Shown one piece after another: positions 1 through 7,662 of a DNA stretch of 64,000 bases. The first letter of the stretch is position 1. Every line of letters begins with the position of its first letter. The notes under the pieces were generated by a model. That model worked only from the letters and a program-made list of their open reading frames with translations, did not search any database and had not been told where the DNA came from. The stretch comes from Homoserinibacter sp. GY 40078. Its GTDB lineage: Bacteria > Actinomycetota > Actinomycetes > Actinomycetales > Microbacteriaceae. The position numbers and the translations under genes were made by a program. Location of the stretch: NCBI RefSeq assembly GCF_008017545.1, contig NZ_VRTZ01000001.1, positions 434,001-498,000 on the forward strand. The letters are read 5' to 3'.

Positions 1-8
1 CATAGCCT

Positions 9-21
9 CGGGGCTGCCCCG
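9..21 (-). terminator. Possible short terminator hairpin
   Basis: A 5-bp GC stem (CGGGG/CCCCG) with a 3-nt loop sits 1 base after the stop codon of the first minus-strand gene. No T tract follows, so it is only a weak terminator candidate. Confidence 0.3.
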
Positions 22-22
22 C

Positions 23-268
23 CTATTTCTGGGGTCGACGGTGAAGTCCTCGATACCAGAAGGTGCCCAGACCGCGTCGAACCATGCGACGGTCGACGAA
101 CCACAACGCACCCAAGCCGAGAGCACCCACAATGCCCGCAGGGACTCCGACGACCGGCCGCGAGAACCAGAACGTGCCCATCACGACGAACCCAACCGCG
201 ATGATCACGAGCAGGACGATGGTGGCCGCCCAGTACGGGCGGGTGTTCTTCGCCTCCGTGTCAGTCAT
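23..268 (-). CDS. Small two-helix membrane protein, paralog of 6154-6411
   Basis: Unrecognised 81-residue protein. It has two hydrophobic segments (about residues 13-34 and 40-58) and a basic C-terminal tail. It shares with the gene at 6154-6411 the pattern FSRP....PAG, W..DR.M.RRGL, W and a terminal R-P-K stretch, so the two are clearly paralogs. Its first bases overlap the end of the upstream gene (261-515) by 8 bp, which indicates co-transcription. Function unknown; a role as a membrane immunity protein is only a guess from the island context. Confidence 0.7.
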   Translation of the reverse strand: MTDTEAKNTRPYWAATIVLLVIIAVGFVVMGTFWFSRPVVGVPAGIVGALGLGALWFVDRRMVRRGLGTFWYRGLHRRPQK

Positions 269-515
269 GTCGCTCCGCGTTTTCGGCGCGGTCCGAAGAC
301 ACGTCGCCGCGCTTGTTCTTCTCGTGACGCCGCACGACGATCACCAAGATGACGATGAGCACAGCGCTGAGCGCCGACCCGATCCAAAACAAGATGGTGC
401 CGATGAAACTCGTGATTCCACACGAGATGAACAAACCAACCACGAGGACGGCGATGGTCTTCTGGTAGCGCGTCCAGGGGGTGGGCTCGGTGGGCTCGGA
501 GGTCTCATCGGCCAT
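261..515 (-). CDS. Small membrane protein, unknown
   Basis: An 84-residue protein with an acidic, Thr/Pro-rich N terminus, two predicted membrane helices (about residues 22-44 and 48-63) and a charged cytoplasmic C terminus rich in Arg, Asp and Glu. It overlaps the following gene (23-268) by 8 bp. I recognise no family. It belongs to the run of small minus-strand membrane-protein genes that fills the first 8 kb. Confidence 0.65.
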   Translation of the reverse strand: MADETSEPTEPTPWTRYQKTIAVLVVGLFISCGITSFIGTILFWIGSALSAVLIVILVIVVRRHEKNKRGDVSSDRAENAERHD

Positions 516-631
516 TCAGATATCTCCTCTGTTTGACATAGAGCTGATTACGCCGACCTGGAGCACCGGCCCCGATTCTCGGTGAAAGCTGAGAACCGTT
601 CTGTTTATCGTACTGGTCGCCGCGCTCAAGC

Positions 632-1288
632 TCAGCGCGCGGCCGTCAGTACGAGCAGTCCGGCGAGCGGTATCGCGACCAGAAGCGCCCAAGCATAGGT
701 GCGCAGAACCTTCCGCCATGGCGAACTTGGGCGGACGAATGCGAGAAGCGTCGCGAACCCGAACAACACGAAGCCGAACCAGGCGTGAGTGATCAAGGCG
801 GCAACGGCTCCGCCGAGTGCGAGCCCCAGCACCGATGCGACGGAGCCGGGCGACGAGTCGGCCCGGCGCATCCATAGGCAGTACACGAACAGCATGGCGA
901 GCAGCAGTCCACTCTGTGCAACCAGGAGCGCCCACTCGCCCGGGCCGACGCCGAACGTGCCGTCGGTTCGCAAGTCGAGCGTCAGCCATGCCGCCGCCAC
1001 AACCCCCAGCAGAGCGATTGCCATTCGCACGACCGTGGTCGGCCACGCGACAACGACGATCGGGACGACGACCGCCGACTGAATGAGCGCGGTGAATACC
1101 CCCGGCTGAACGCCGGCAGTTCGATGCCCGAAGGTCCCCACACGGATTGCGATGTCGATGTCGCCGACGAAGACGACGACGAAACCAACGGCGAGCACAG
1201 CTACCGTCCGCCAGAGGGTGTCCAGAATCTGCCACATGACTCGCGTGGGTGCCGTGGCGGTGCTGGGCGATTCGGACGATGCACTCAT
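632..1288 (-). CDS. Polytopic membrane protein, unknown
   Basis: About 218 residues with roughly six hydrophobic segments and few charged residues between them. No catalytic motif is visible. I start it at the ATG at 1288 rather than at the longer in-frame opening at 1387. A GGAGGG ribosome-binding site stands about 9 bases before 1288, and the longer version would overlap most of the preceding small gene. The preceding gene ends at 1306, so the two are likely one operon. Function unknown. Confidence 0.6.
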   Translation of the reverse strand: MSASSESPSTATAPTRVMWQILDTLWRTVAVLAVGFVVVFVGDIDIAIRVGTFGHRTAGVQPGVFTALIQSAVVVPIVVVAWPTTVVRMAIALLGVVAAAWLTLDLRTDGTFGVGPGEWALLVAQSGLLLAMLFVYCLWMRRADSSPGSVASVLGLALGGAVAALITHAWFGFVLFGFATLLAFVRPSSPWRKVLRTYAWALLVAIPLAGLLVLTAAR

Positions 1289-1305
1289 GCTCCGGACCCT
1301 CCGGT

Positions 1306-1542
1306 TCAGTTCTCGGGTGGACAGGGGCTGGCGCCGACACGGCCGTCCGGGTACAGCAGTTGATTCCGGAGGGTCTCTTCGAACCAATCGACCAGCTGCT
1401 CACCAGACTCGTCCTCAAGCCCGACAACCCGAGTCGAGAGAGCGTGTCGACCCGCGGGCCACCTTGGGCGTCGGATGACGCCTTCGGGCACGGCCTCAAC
1501 GTCGTGCAAATCCACGGCGAAGTTCGCGCTCACTCGAACCAT
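1306..1542 (-). CDS. Small soluble protein, unknown
   Basis: A 78-residue protein without membrane segments. It opens MVRVSANFAVDLHD and contains an acidic middle (EDESGEQLVDWFEETL). The ATG at 1542 is preceded by GGAAGGAAG, a good ribosome-binding site. A longer reading would need a TTG at 1572 without a site of its own. The next gene begins 17 bases downstream. No family recognised. Confidence 0.55.
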   Translation of the reverse strand: MVRVSANFAVDLHDVEAVPEGVIRRPRWPAGRHALSTRVVGLEDESGEQLVDWFEETLRNQLLYPDGRVGASPCPPEN

Positions 1543-1665
1543 GAATGTCTTCCTTCCCCACAGCTTGGCCAAGTCAGACTCCTTCCACGCGACGACGACT
1601 CACCACGCCGACCTCTGGACGAGGGAGATCATCACCGACGAGCGCCATGCTCAGGATCCCGGGCG

Positions 1666-2340
1666 TCACGTTCGAGGTGGGCGGTCGAGGGACTTCAGTG
1701 CCCGCTTGCCGTAGGACCGTTTCCAGCCGGGAGCTTCTTCCACACGCTGCTGAATCCGTGGGCGAAGCTCCGTCAAGCGCAGACGCGCGACAGCCAGCGC
1801 AGTCGTGGGCCACATCTCGTCGTCATCAAGCAACTCCGTCATCACAGGTACCAGCTCCTGGGCGCGCGACTTGTGACTCGCGAGGGCTGAGACATAACCA
1901 ACACGAACTAACCCCAGTTCGCTACGCCGGGCGATCTCATGCAATCCATCGAACAGTTCCGGATCCCGATTGCGACGCAACGCATCACCGATGAAGTAGC
2001 GCATGTCAAGAAGCACTGCCGCGTCAAGATCCGGCGGGGGAAGGATTCGCTCCAACAACGGAAACCCCTCATAGACCAACCAACGGCCCCCCGCAGGCTG
2101 TGCGCGAGCATCCCCGAAAAGGTAGGTCGCATCCATCGCCGCCTCCAAATCGGACTGCACGTCGGCGTACCTGTCGCGAATGATCCGCATCGCTTCGGCA
2201 TTGGCCGGATCCACTTCGCTCAGCCGCTCAACCTCGACCCCAATCCGGGCCAGGTCCGCACGCATCGGCTCGGTGACCAGCGCATAATGCTCCGCCCGCG
2301 CCGCCGCAGCCTCCTCCGCGTTGATCCAACCTTTCGTCAT
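1666..2340 (-). CDS. Soluble helical protein, unknown (possible HEAT-like immunity type)
   Basis: A 224-residue, largely alpha-helical protein rich in Ala, Arg, Glu and Leu, with no signal peptide and no membrane segment. The middle (YFIGDALRRNRDPELFDGL and the helices after it) has the look of short helical repeats scoring damage or accessibility, as in HEAT-repeat immunity proteins, but I see no diagnostic motif. The C terminus is basic (GWKRSYGKRALKSL). It lies alone between gaps of 143 and 123 bp. Function unknown. Confidence 0.6.
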   Translation of the reverse strand: MTKGWINAEEAAAARAEHYALVTEPMRADLARIGVEVERLSEVDPANAEAMRIIRDRYADVQSDLEAAMDATYLFGDARAQPAGGRWLVYEGFPLLERILPPPDLDAAVLLDMRYFIGDALRRNRDPELFDGLHEIARRSELGLVRVGYVSALASHKSRAQELVPVMTELLDDDEMWPTTALAVARLRLTELRPRIQQRVEEAPGWKRSYGKRALKSLDRPPRT

Positions 2341-2483
2341 CTACATCCCCCACTGGCTTGCGAACACTCGACCGGCTGAACCTCGGCCGCGCCCCACGGC
2401 GGATGGGAAAGTGTCTTCCCTCCCATGAATGTTGCTTCCCACCAACCATGCCTGCGCTTCTCGAGCGGGGGCCAGTTCATTTG

Positions 2484-2912
2484 CTACGCCGACCTCTCGA
2501 AGAGTGCCGCCGTCAGCGGGACGAAGACGCAACTGCAGACGCCAAGCACGATGAGGGCGCACCCGAAGGTCACGCGCCACGGCGGGTTGATCGCCGCTCT
2601 GGTCTCGCCCCAGTCGACAACCAGCGGCCAGAACGTCGCGACGATGATCGCCCCGGGCGTTGCAAGGGCCAGCCCCACAGACGCACCAACGACGGCCCAT
2701 AGCCAAACGGGCAAGCCTTCACCATAGGCAAGCGCCACGGCGACCAGGCCCACGCCAAACAGAGGCAGAACTGCCCCCACCGCGTAAGAAGGAGCCCTCA
2801 GCGAACGGTGTCTCCGATCCCCGGCACGCACTTCGAGAAACCGCCACACAAGGCTTGCGGCGCTCATCACCATGAACGCACTCGCCCCAACGAGCGCACC
2901 CGCGTATCCCAT
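2484..2912 (-). CDS. Four-helix membrane protein, tandem paralog of 2971-3399
   Basis: Predicted 142-residue membrane protein with four hydrophobic segments. I chose the ATG at 2912 (GGAG about 6 bases upstream) over a TTG at 2954 because it gives exactly the same length as the neighbouring paralog. Shared features in order are S.xWRF near residue 20, a basic loop, RAPSY/RAAPYS near residue 40, GLVAV/GVVVA, a P-rich fourth segment and PPWR near residue 110. The pair is a tandem duplication that has diverged greatly. Function unknown. Confidence 0.65.
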   Translation of the reverse strand: MGYAGALVGASAFMVMSAASLVWRFLEVRAGDRRHRSLRAPSYAVGAVLPLFGVGLVAVALAYGEGLPVWLWAVVGASVGLALATPGAIIVATFWPLVVDWGETRAAINPPWRVTFGCALIVLGVCSCVFVPLTAALFERSA

Positions 2913-2970
2913 ACCTACTCCGGTCCCGATGAGCACATCTGTCTCGTCGAACAAGTGGGCCGGTCCACCG

Positions 2971-3399
2971 CTACGTCCAATACACGAACGTCGCGATGAC
3001 CAACGACACGGATCCCATCAGGGCGAAGCTGAGAACGAGCGACCCGACGCAGAGCCGCCACGGCGGATAGACGGTGTCGTGTTCCATGGCCCACCGCATC
3101 GCGCTGGGCCATGAGCTGATGATCATGAGAGCCGCCGGCACTCCGAAGAGGACCGCCGCACCCAACGCCCCCACGAGCCCGAACCATCCGACCGGGCTGC
3201 CCTGAGCCGCCACGACCACCCCCTGAACCAGCGCGATGAGCCCGAAGACCGAAATCCACACCACCGCCGAGTATGGTGCGGCTCTCCACTCACCTGGCCG
3301 GCGGCCCCGCCGATCCTGCACGAAGCGCCACAGGATCGATGCGGACCCTGTCAGCGCGAAAACCGATCCGGCCAACATCAACGCAACAGCCAACGGCAT
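2971..3399 (-). CDS. Four-helix membrane protein, tandem paralog of 2484-2912
   Basis: A 142-residue membrane protein beginning MPLAVALMLAG. The start at 3399 has GGGAAGG about 8 bases upstream; the longer in-frame opening at 3504 has no hydrophobic character and no family similarity. Its four hydrophobic segments and the motifs LWRF, RAAPYS and PPWR align with the next gene downstream (2484-2912). No enzymatic motif is visible. Confidence 0.65.
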   Translation of the reverse strand: MPLAVALMLAGSVFALTGSASILWRFVQDRRGRRPGEWRAAPYSAVVWISVFGLIALVQGVVVAAQGSPVGWFGLVGALGAAVLFGVPAALMIISSWPSAMRWAMEHDTVYPPWRLCVGSLVLSFALMGSVSLVIATFVYWT

Positions 3400-3427
3400 G
3401 CGGTCACCTTCCCTCGGGTCGAGCAGC

Positions 3428-3844
3428 TCACATGAACCAGCGAAGGTCTTTCGGGAATTCCCCGCCGTGCTCGGCGATGTGCTCCCGCGCAATCTTCCTG
3501 GCACGGTGCCACACCGGTATCCGGATCACGGACATCACCAGAATGAACAGGGAAATCAGTCCGAAGAAAACGACAACGGGCACCCATACCCAGACGAGCT
3601 CCGGAATCTTGCCCACCAGGAACACGCAGAGCCAAACCGACCCGGCAACGATCGGAAGATTCAGATATGGGTTGTTCGTCCCTACAGCGATGACTGCTCC
3701 CGGGCGATGCCGTGGCATTCGGGCACGAATACGCCCGTCGGCACCATCGACGGCCCGATACACGTCGGTGTCCTCTTCTTTGTGAATCTCATCGGCCCAC
3801 CACCCGGTGCGCGACCACGGCAGCTGGATGTCGTCTCTCTTCAC
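3428..3844 (-). CDS. Two-helix membrane protein, unknown
   Basis: A 138-residue protein. Residues 1-60 are soluble and charged, followed by two adjacent hydrophobic helices (about 64-80 and 84-108) and a basic cytoplasmic tail ending DLRWFM. The ATG at 3844 follows AGGGGAGA at close spacing. It is 28 bp ahead of the tandem paralog pair and may be co-transcribed with it. No family recognised. Confidence 0.6.
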   Translation of the reverse strand: MKRDDIQLPWSRTGWWADEIHKEEDTDVYRAVDGADGRIRARMPRHRPGAVIAVGTNNPYLNLPIVAGSVWLCVFLVGKIPELVWVWVPVVVFFGLISLFILVMSVIRIPVWHRARKIAREHIAEHGGEFPKDLRWFM

Positions 3845-3882
3845 CTATTGATCTCCCCTGCTCCTTACTCGCGCCTGCCGTC

Positions 3883-4284
3883 TTAGATCTCTGCCAGCTG
3901 TCCCGCGTCATCGAAGATCGCTACGACTCCGGTTTCGGTCTCTGTCAACCACACAGCCTGGAACAGCGAGTTCCCTCCCGATATGCAGACGCTGACGGTG
4001 GCCGCGTCGTCCGCCGGCAGCCCACTCAGATCGCGCGGGCTTCCGCCGGGAGGTGCCGACGCGATCTCGCGAACCTCACCTGCCGTGCTCTCGAAGGCCG
4101 CAACGAAGCCGCCAGGAGAGGAGGCCTTCTCGCAGATCTCGAGAGCCGCCGACTCCACGCGGTTGTCTGTGACAGCCGCCATGACAACCGGATGCGCATA
4201 TTCAGATTGTTGGCCTGAGGCGGGTGCACACGAGACGACACAGACGATCAACGGGAGCGCACCTACGACCTTCAGCCACCTCAA
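3883..4284 (-). CDS. Small secreted lipoprotein, unknown
   Basis: A 133-residue protein with a short signal peptide (MRWLKVVGALPLIVCVVSC) whose VVSC sequence is a credible lipobox with Cys at about residue 19. This predicts attachment to the outer face of the membrane. The mature part is a small acidic domain with two or three further cysteines. It resembles no family I can name. A second lipoprotein gene follows upstream at 4446-4922. Confidence 0.6.
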   Translation of the reverse strand: MRWLKVVGALPLIVCVVSCAPASGQQSEYAHPVVMAAVTDNRVESAALEICEKASSPGGFVAAFESTAGEVREIASAPPGGSPRDLSGLPADDAATVSVCISGGNSLFQAVWLTETETGVVAIFDDAGQLAEI

Positions 4285-4445
4285 TGAACGCGCCCCCCGC
4301 GAACACCGATAGTCGTCCCTGCGGACAGATCAACGATGCTCACGACGACTCCCTCGATGGTTTCGGCCACCCTTCAACACAGGTGAGGCCTGCTCAAACA
4401 ATATGGGTTCCGGAGGCTCGATGGAAGCACAAAGCCCCTCTCCGC

Positions 4446-4922
4446 CTACTGGCACGGATCGTCGGGGAGGCCGCTGGTCCACTCGGATTCCTGCACTGCA
4501 CCAGGACCCCACCAGCTCTCCTGGGCGTTGCCTCCGCGATCGGAGGGAAGCACGGTCACATCGAGCCCGTCTCGGGCGGGATCGAACTCGCCGACCGGCT
4601 GAACCTCCTCCATGTCGTCGGGCACCTGCCCGACGACGATGGTGTCTCCCACCTCGAACACGTGCTCCCCCTCGACCTTCCAGATGGGTGGGTAATCGAG
4701 AGGGTCCTTCCCTCCCGGCCCGACCCGGACCTCGATCGCTGCCGCGTCGATCCGCTCGCACAGCGCGAACATCGTCTGCCCATCCAGAAGTCGGGCGCGT
4801 GGCGAATCGTCGGGCCCGCATCCGGAGAGCAGCGCTGCGCCCGCTATGACCATCGCCAGAAGCGCCGACGCGCGTCGAACCCGGGATCCGCGAGACCCTG
4901 ACCAGCGCGCCTTCGCAATCAT
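4446..4922 (-). CDS. Small secreted lipoprotein, unknown
   Basis: Predicted 158-residue lipoprotein. After a basic start (MIAKARWSGSRGSRVRR) comes a hydrophobic stretch ending in LLSGCG, a classical lipobox with Cys near residue 35. The start at 4922 is preferred over 4979 because it gives a normal-length signal peptide and has GAAGGGA upstream. The mature domain is acidic with a C-terminal cysteine and no recognised motif. It is the second lipoprotein in the island. Confidence 0.6.
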   Translation of the reverse strand: MIAKARWSGSRGSRVRRASALLAMVIAGAALLSGCGPDDSPRARLLDGQTMFALCERIDAAAIEVRVGPGGKDPLDYPPIWKVEGEHVFEVGDTIVVGQVPDDMEEVQPVGEFDPARDGLDVTVLPSDRGGNAQESWWGPGAVQESEWTSGLPDDPCQ

Positions 4923-5024
4923 TGTCGCGGTCCCTTCGCTCGGCCCACCGGCACCGCAGACGAGGCGCAGAAGCGGCACCCCGATGGGTACGCGATCATG
5001 TCCATCCGCTTCATGGTCGGCGCC

Positions 5025-5600
5025 TCACCAGCCGAACAGACGCTGTTCGACGGCCTCGTAGCCGGACTCGTTCGACCAGACGATCGACCACGTCCACCCC
5101 GTCAGACCGGCACCCTTGACCGCATCGACAACGTCCTGAGAGAAGTAGATCGGACCCCACGGCCAGATCGACAACGTGAACGCATTCACACCAGCGACCA
5201 TCTCGTCCTTCAGAACCAGCCGCCGGATGTTCATCAGCTTCCCGGTCGCCTTCAGGCGAGAAATCTCGGACCGATCATCGACCGCATCAAGACGGCGAGT
5301 CGAAACGAACCCATGGAATTGATCCGTGCGCCCCCGCACGTCGATCCGCACCCAATGACCACAATCCCGTAACAACGGCTCCAGTACCTCGTACGCTCGA
5401 GCGTCCGCAATCGGCATCGCCTCATTGAGCCACGGCAGATTCACGTACTCCAGGGGGACACCGCGCTCGCGATCCACCAACTCGCACTCGAGAACTGCAT
5501 CTGGTCCCAATATGCGCCACCGCACGGCCGGCCACAGGTCGTCATCAGTGAGGTAGACGAAGCTCTCATCCACCGAGTCGACCACAGATACTACGGTCAC
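5025..5600 (-). CDS. DUF1629/Imm11-like immunity-type protein (tentative)
   Basis: A 191-residue soluble protein starting at the GTG at 5600, which overlaps the TGA of the preceding gene (GTGA coupling). The C-terminal part, with its hydrophobic strand, YFSQDVVDAVKGAGLTGWTW and a final aromatic strand, resembles the end of DUF1629/Imm11 immunity proteins, where a short helix is followed by G-L-T-G-aromatic. That family protects cells against polymorphic toxins. The assignment rests on pattern memory only; the N-terminal half gives no further support. Confidence 0.45.
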   Translation of the reverse strand: MTVVSVVDSVDESFVYLTDDDLWPAVRWRILGPDAVLECELVDRERGVPLEYVNLPWLNEAMPIADARAYEVLEPLLRDCGHWVRIDVRGRTDQFHGFVSTRRLDAVDDRSEISRLKATGKLMNIRRLVLKDEMVAGVNAFTLSIWPWGPIYFSQDVVDAVKGAGLTGWTWSIVWSNESGYEAVEQRLFGW

Positions 5601-6157
5601 GGCCGACCCCCGGTCCCCCGCTGTTGCGCACGCACCTCTTCGCGGTTGACATCCCCACGACCGATAACCACCGCGATGACGGTCGACACGACTCCTAGCG
5701 CGAAGAGGGCGGGCCCCCACGCCAGCCGCAGCGCATTCGCGGCGTCATATTCCGCGGATACCGGGCCAAGCGAGAAGTCGGGAACGACCCGATCCACGTA
5801 GGCCATCACGAGCAGGCCCGGGAAGGTGGTGGCCACGGCCGCCACAACACCCGCCGCCGAGGCCCACGCGAGTGAGGCCCAGAAGAGGTGCCACCCGACC
5901 AATCGAGATCGGATCACGATCACCAATGCGATCACGATCGCTGCCAACGCCACGCGCGCCAGCACCTCGGCCATGAAGATCAGCCCGGGGTTCGGACGAC
6001 CCATCTCCGTCCACGCGCGCACGACGGATGGATCCACCACCCGCGGCAGGAACACCCACGACCACACCGCACCGATCACGCCGGCGGCCACCGACAGCGC
6101 GAGGACCAGCACGATGCCCGCGAGCTTGGCGCCCCGACGCATGACTCGACTTGTCAC
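5597..6157 (-). CDS. Five- to six-helix membrane protein, unknown
   Basis: A 186-residue membrane protein with hydrophobic segments spread over its whole length. It starts at the GTG at 6157, which overlaps the stop of the preceding gene (GTGA), and its own stop overlaps the GTG of the next gene. It is the third gene of a four-gene translationally coupled set (7016 down to 5025). No motif points to a function. Confidence 0.6.
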   Translation of the reverse strand: MTSRVMRRGAKLAGIVLVLALSVAAGVIGAVWSWVFLPRVVDPSVVRAWTEMGRPNPGLIFMAEVLARVALAAIVIALVIVIRSRLVGWHLFWASLAWASAAGVVAAVATTFPGLLVMAYVDRVVPDFSLGPVSAEYDAANALRLAWGPALFALGVVSTVIAVVIGRGDVNREEVRAQQRGTGGRP

Positions 6158-6411
6158 TTCGGCCAGCGCGGACGGTTGCCCTGCCACAACGAGGCGAGCC
6201 CCCGGCGAGCCATGTGGCGATCGATGAGCCACACCGACAGCATCGCCGTCAGCCAGATCACGCCCGCGGGTATCGAGATATAGGGGCGAGAGAACATGAA
6301 CGCGAACGTAGGAATCACCGTAAGGAACGCCGCCACGAGAGCCACCACCGTGGCGATCCAGTACCCCCGCCGGGCCCGCAGATCCCCATCCGTCTCTCCG
6401 CCGTCTGTCAC
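6154..6411 (-). CDS. Small two-helix membrane protein, paralog of 23-268
   Basis: An 85-residue protein with two hydrophobic helices (about residues 17-38 and 43-62). It shares FSRPY, IPAG, W..DR.MARRGL, W and terminal R-W-P-K with the protein at 23-268. Its ATG at 6411 overlaps the stop of the upstream gene (ATGA) and its stop overlaps the next GTG. Two copies 6 kb apart in one small-protein island suggest duplication within the island. Function unknown. Confidence 0.7.
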   Translation of the reverse strand: MTDGGETDGDLRARRGYWIATVVALVAAFLTVIPTFAFMFSRPYISIPAGVIWLTAMLSVWLIDRHMARRGLASLWQGNRPRWPK

Positions 6412-7016
6412 GCTTCCTCCTGATTCACCTGTGGTCGGTGGTTCTGCAACGCGGCCCGGAGTTGTTCGATCCGAGCCTCCAGCTCAGGCCGCTTCGATAT
6501 CGCCCAAGTCTCCCAACCATCGCGGCCGATGGGTATCTCGAGCACCGAGGGGCGCCCTTCGCGGGCCGCGACCTCCATCCGGAGGCAAAGTTCTCGGCGC
6601 ACAAGCTGAACAGTGCCGATGCCCATCGACAGGATGTCCTCCGCCGCTATCGACCCCATCAGGCGCACCCCCGACCACATCCGCAGACCCGAGCTGTCTG
6701 CTCCGAGGAAGAAGTCCCCCCGTATCCGGGGCCTGTCGAAGTCAGACGCATGGCGGCTTCTCGCGATCCCGTCATTGAGCCCTCGCGTGCCCTTGCACAC
6801 CAGCAGGAGCAGCCCCGGTTCTGCCTTGCGCAACGACCGGAGCCCGACGAGCGTCGGCACCGACATCGCGACGAGCAGCACCCCGGATCCCGCGATGATC
6901 GGCCCGAGAGCACGCACGAACGTGTCGAATCGGTCCCATCCGGTCAGAGGGAGAAATGGCGCGGCGACTGCCGCCGCCACGCCGCCCACGATCATCCACA
7001 CGTACGCCCGAATCAT
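6408..7016 (-). CDS. Membrane protein with soluble C-terminal domain, unknown
   Basis: A 202-residue protein with two N-terminal membrane helices (about residues 5-23 and 37-58) and a cytoplasmic domain of about 140 residues containing alternating strands, a design seen in PH-like or DUF-type membrane-anchored domains. It is the first gene of a coupled set with 6154-6411, 5597-6157 and 5025-5600, joined by 4-base ATGA/GTGA overlaps. This makes functional linkage to the Imm11-like protein likely. Confidence 0.6.
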   Translation of the reverse strand: MIRAYVWMIVGGVAAAVAAPFLPLTGWDRFDTFVRALGPIIAGSGVLLVAMSVPTLVGLRSLRKAEPGLLLLVCKGTRGLNDGIARSRHASDFDRPRIRGDFFLGADSSGLRMWSGVRLMGSIAAEDILSMGIGTVQLVRRELCLRMEVAAREGRPSVLEIPIGRDGWETWAISKRPELEARIEQLRAALQNHRPQVNQEEA

Positions 7017-7080
7017 CGCCGACCTCTGACGGCCAGGACCCTCGTCGCGAACTCCGTCACGTGGCCTTCGCTCGCAGAGC

Positions 7081-7347
7081 TCACCACCGGGCTCCGTTCA
7101 GCACGAAGAGAACTCCCCCGGCCGCCAGAAGCACCAGACCGAGAGCCGCGAAGCACACCGCACCGATCTTCGACATCCGCTCGGCGCGCTCTTTCGTCCA
7201 CCACGAGGCGTGGCGCGGGCACGCCCATCTCACGTTCGCCGCCATCCGCAGGCCCATGAGCGGAGTGAGGGCGAATTGGATGGCGGACGCCGCCAAACAG
7301 GCGAGCCCAAGGAAGAAGAGAACCTGGGGCAGCCCTTCAGGGATCAC
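7081..7347 (-). CDS. Small two-helix membrane protein, unknown
   Basis: An 88-residue protein with hydrophobic helices at about residues 8-32 and 60-84, separated by a basic loop (MAANVRWACPRHASWWTKERAER). It resembles DUF6199-sized small membrane proteins but I cannot assign a family. It sits 64 bp ahead of the coupled four-gene set. Confidence 0.6.
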   Translation of the reverse strand: MIPEGLPQVLFFLGLACLAASAIQFALTPLMGLRMAANVRWACPRHASWWTKERAERMSKIGAVCFAALGLVLLAAGGVLFVLNGARW

Positions 7348-7662
7348 GCCGAATCCCCGGTCATGCGATACCGCTCAATGCGGCGACCTTCGTCGTGTAC
7401 TCGTCGCATCGCCGCCCCTCAGGAGGAATATTCGCTTCCTCCCGCAAAACCTATCGCCCTCGATCTAGACATTCGGTCAAGATCCGATAACCGGCGACAC
7501 GATCCGCGTGCGTCTCACGCGAGAAATGCAGGAACTTCCTCGGCCGATCAACGACAGACATGGGAAACCGGCGGGTGCTCGCAAGAATCTCCTGCATTTC
7601 TGCAGCGGATCAGCCGGACCGGGCCCGCGCGACGGCGCGAACCACGCCGCGGCGCGCCGAAC
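7348..7662. other. 315-bp intergenic region carrying repeat copy A1
   Basis: No gene is supported here. The stretch holds the first copy of an about 80-bp repeat (7522-7601, listed separately). The remainder shows no hairpin or open frame that I would defend. Confidence 0.6.
7522..7601. repeat. Intergenic repeat element A, copy 1
   Basis: The outer ends are inverted repeats (AGAAATGCAGGA at 7522-7533 against TCCTGCATTTCT at 7590-7601) around about 56 bp. The right end, GCAAGAATCTCCTGCATTTC (7581-7600), occurs letter for letter at 30561-30580. The distance between ends is the same in both copies, while the inner sequences differ. No open frame inside. It looks like a small non-coding palindromic repeat of the REPIN or MITE type. 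Confidence 0.75.
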
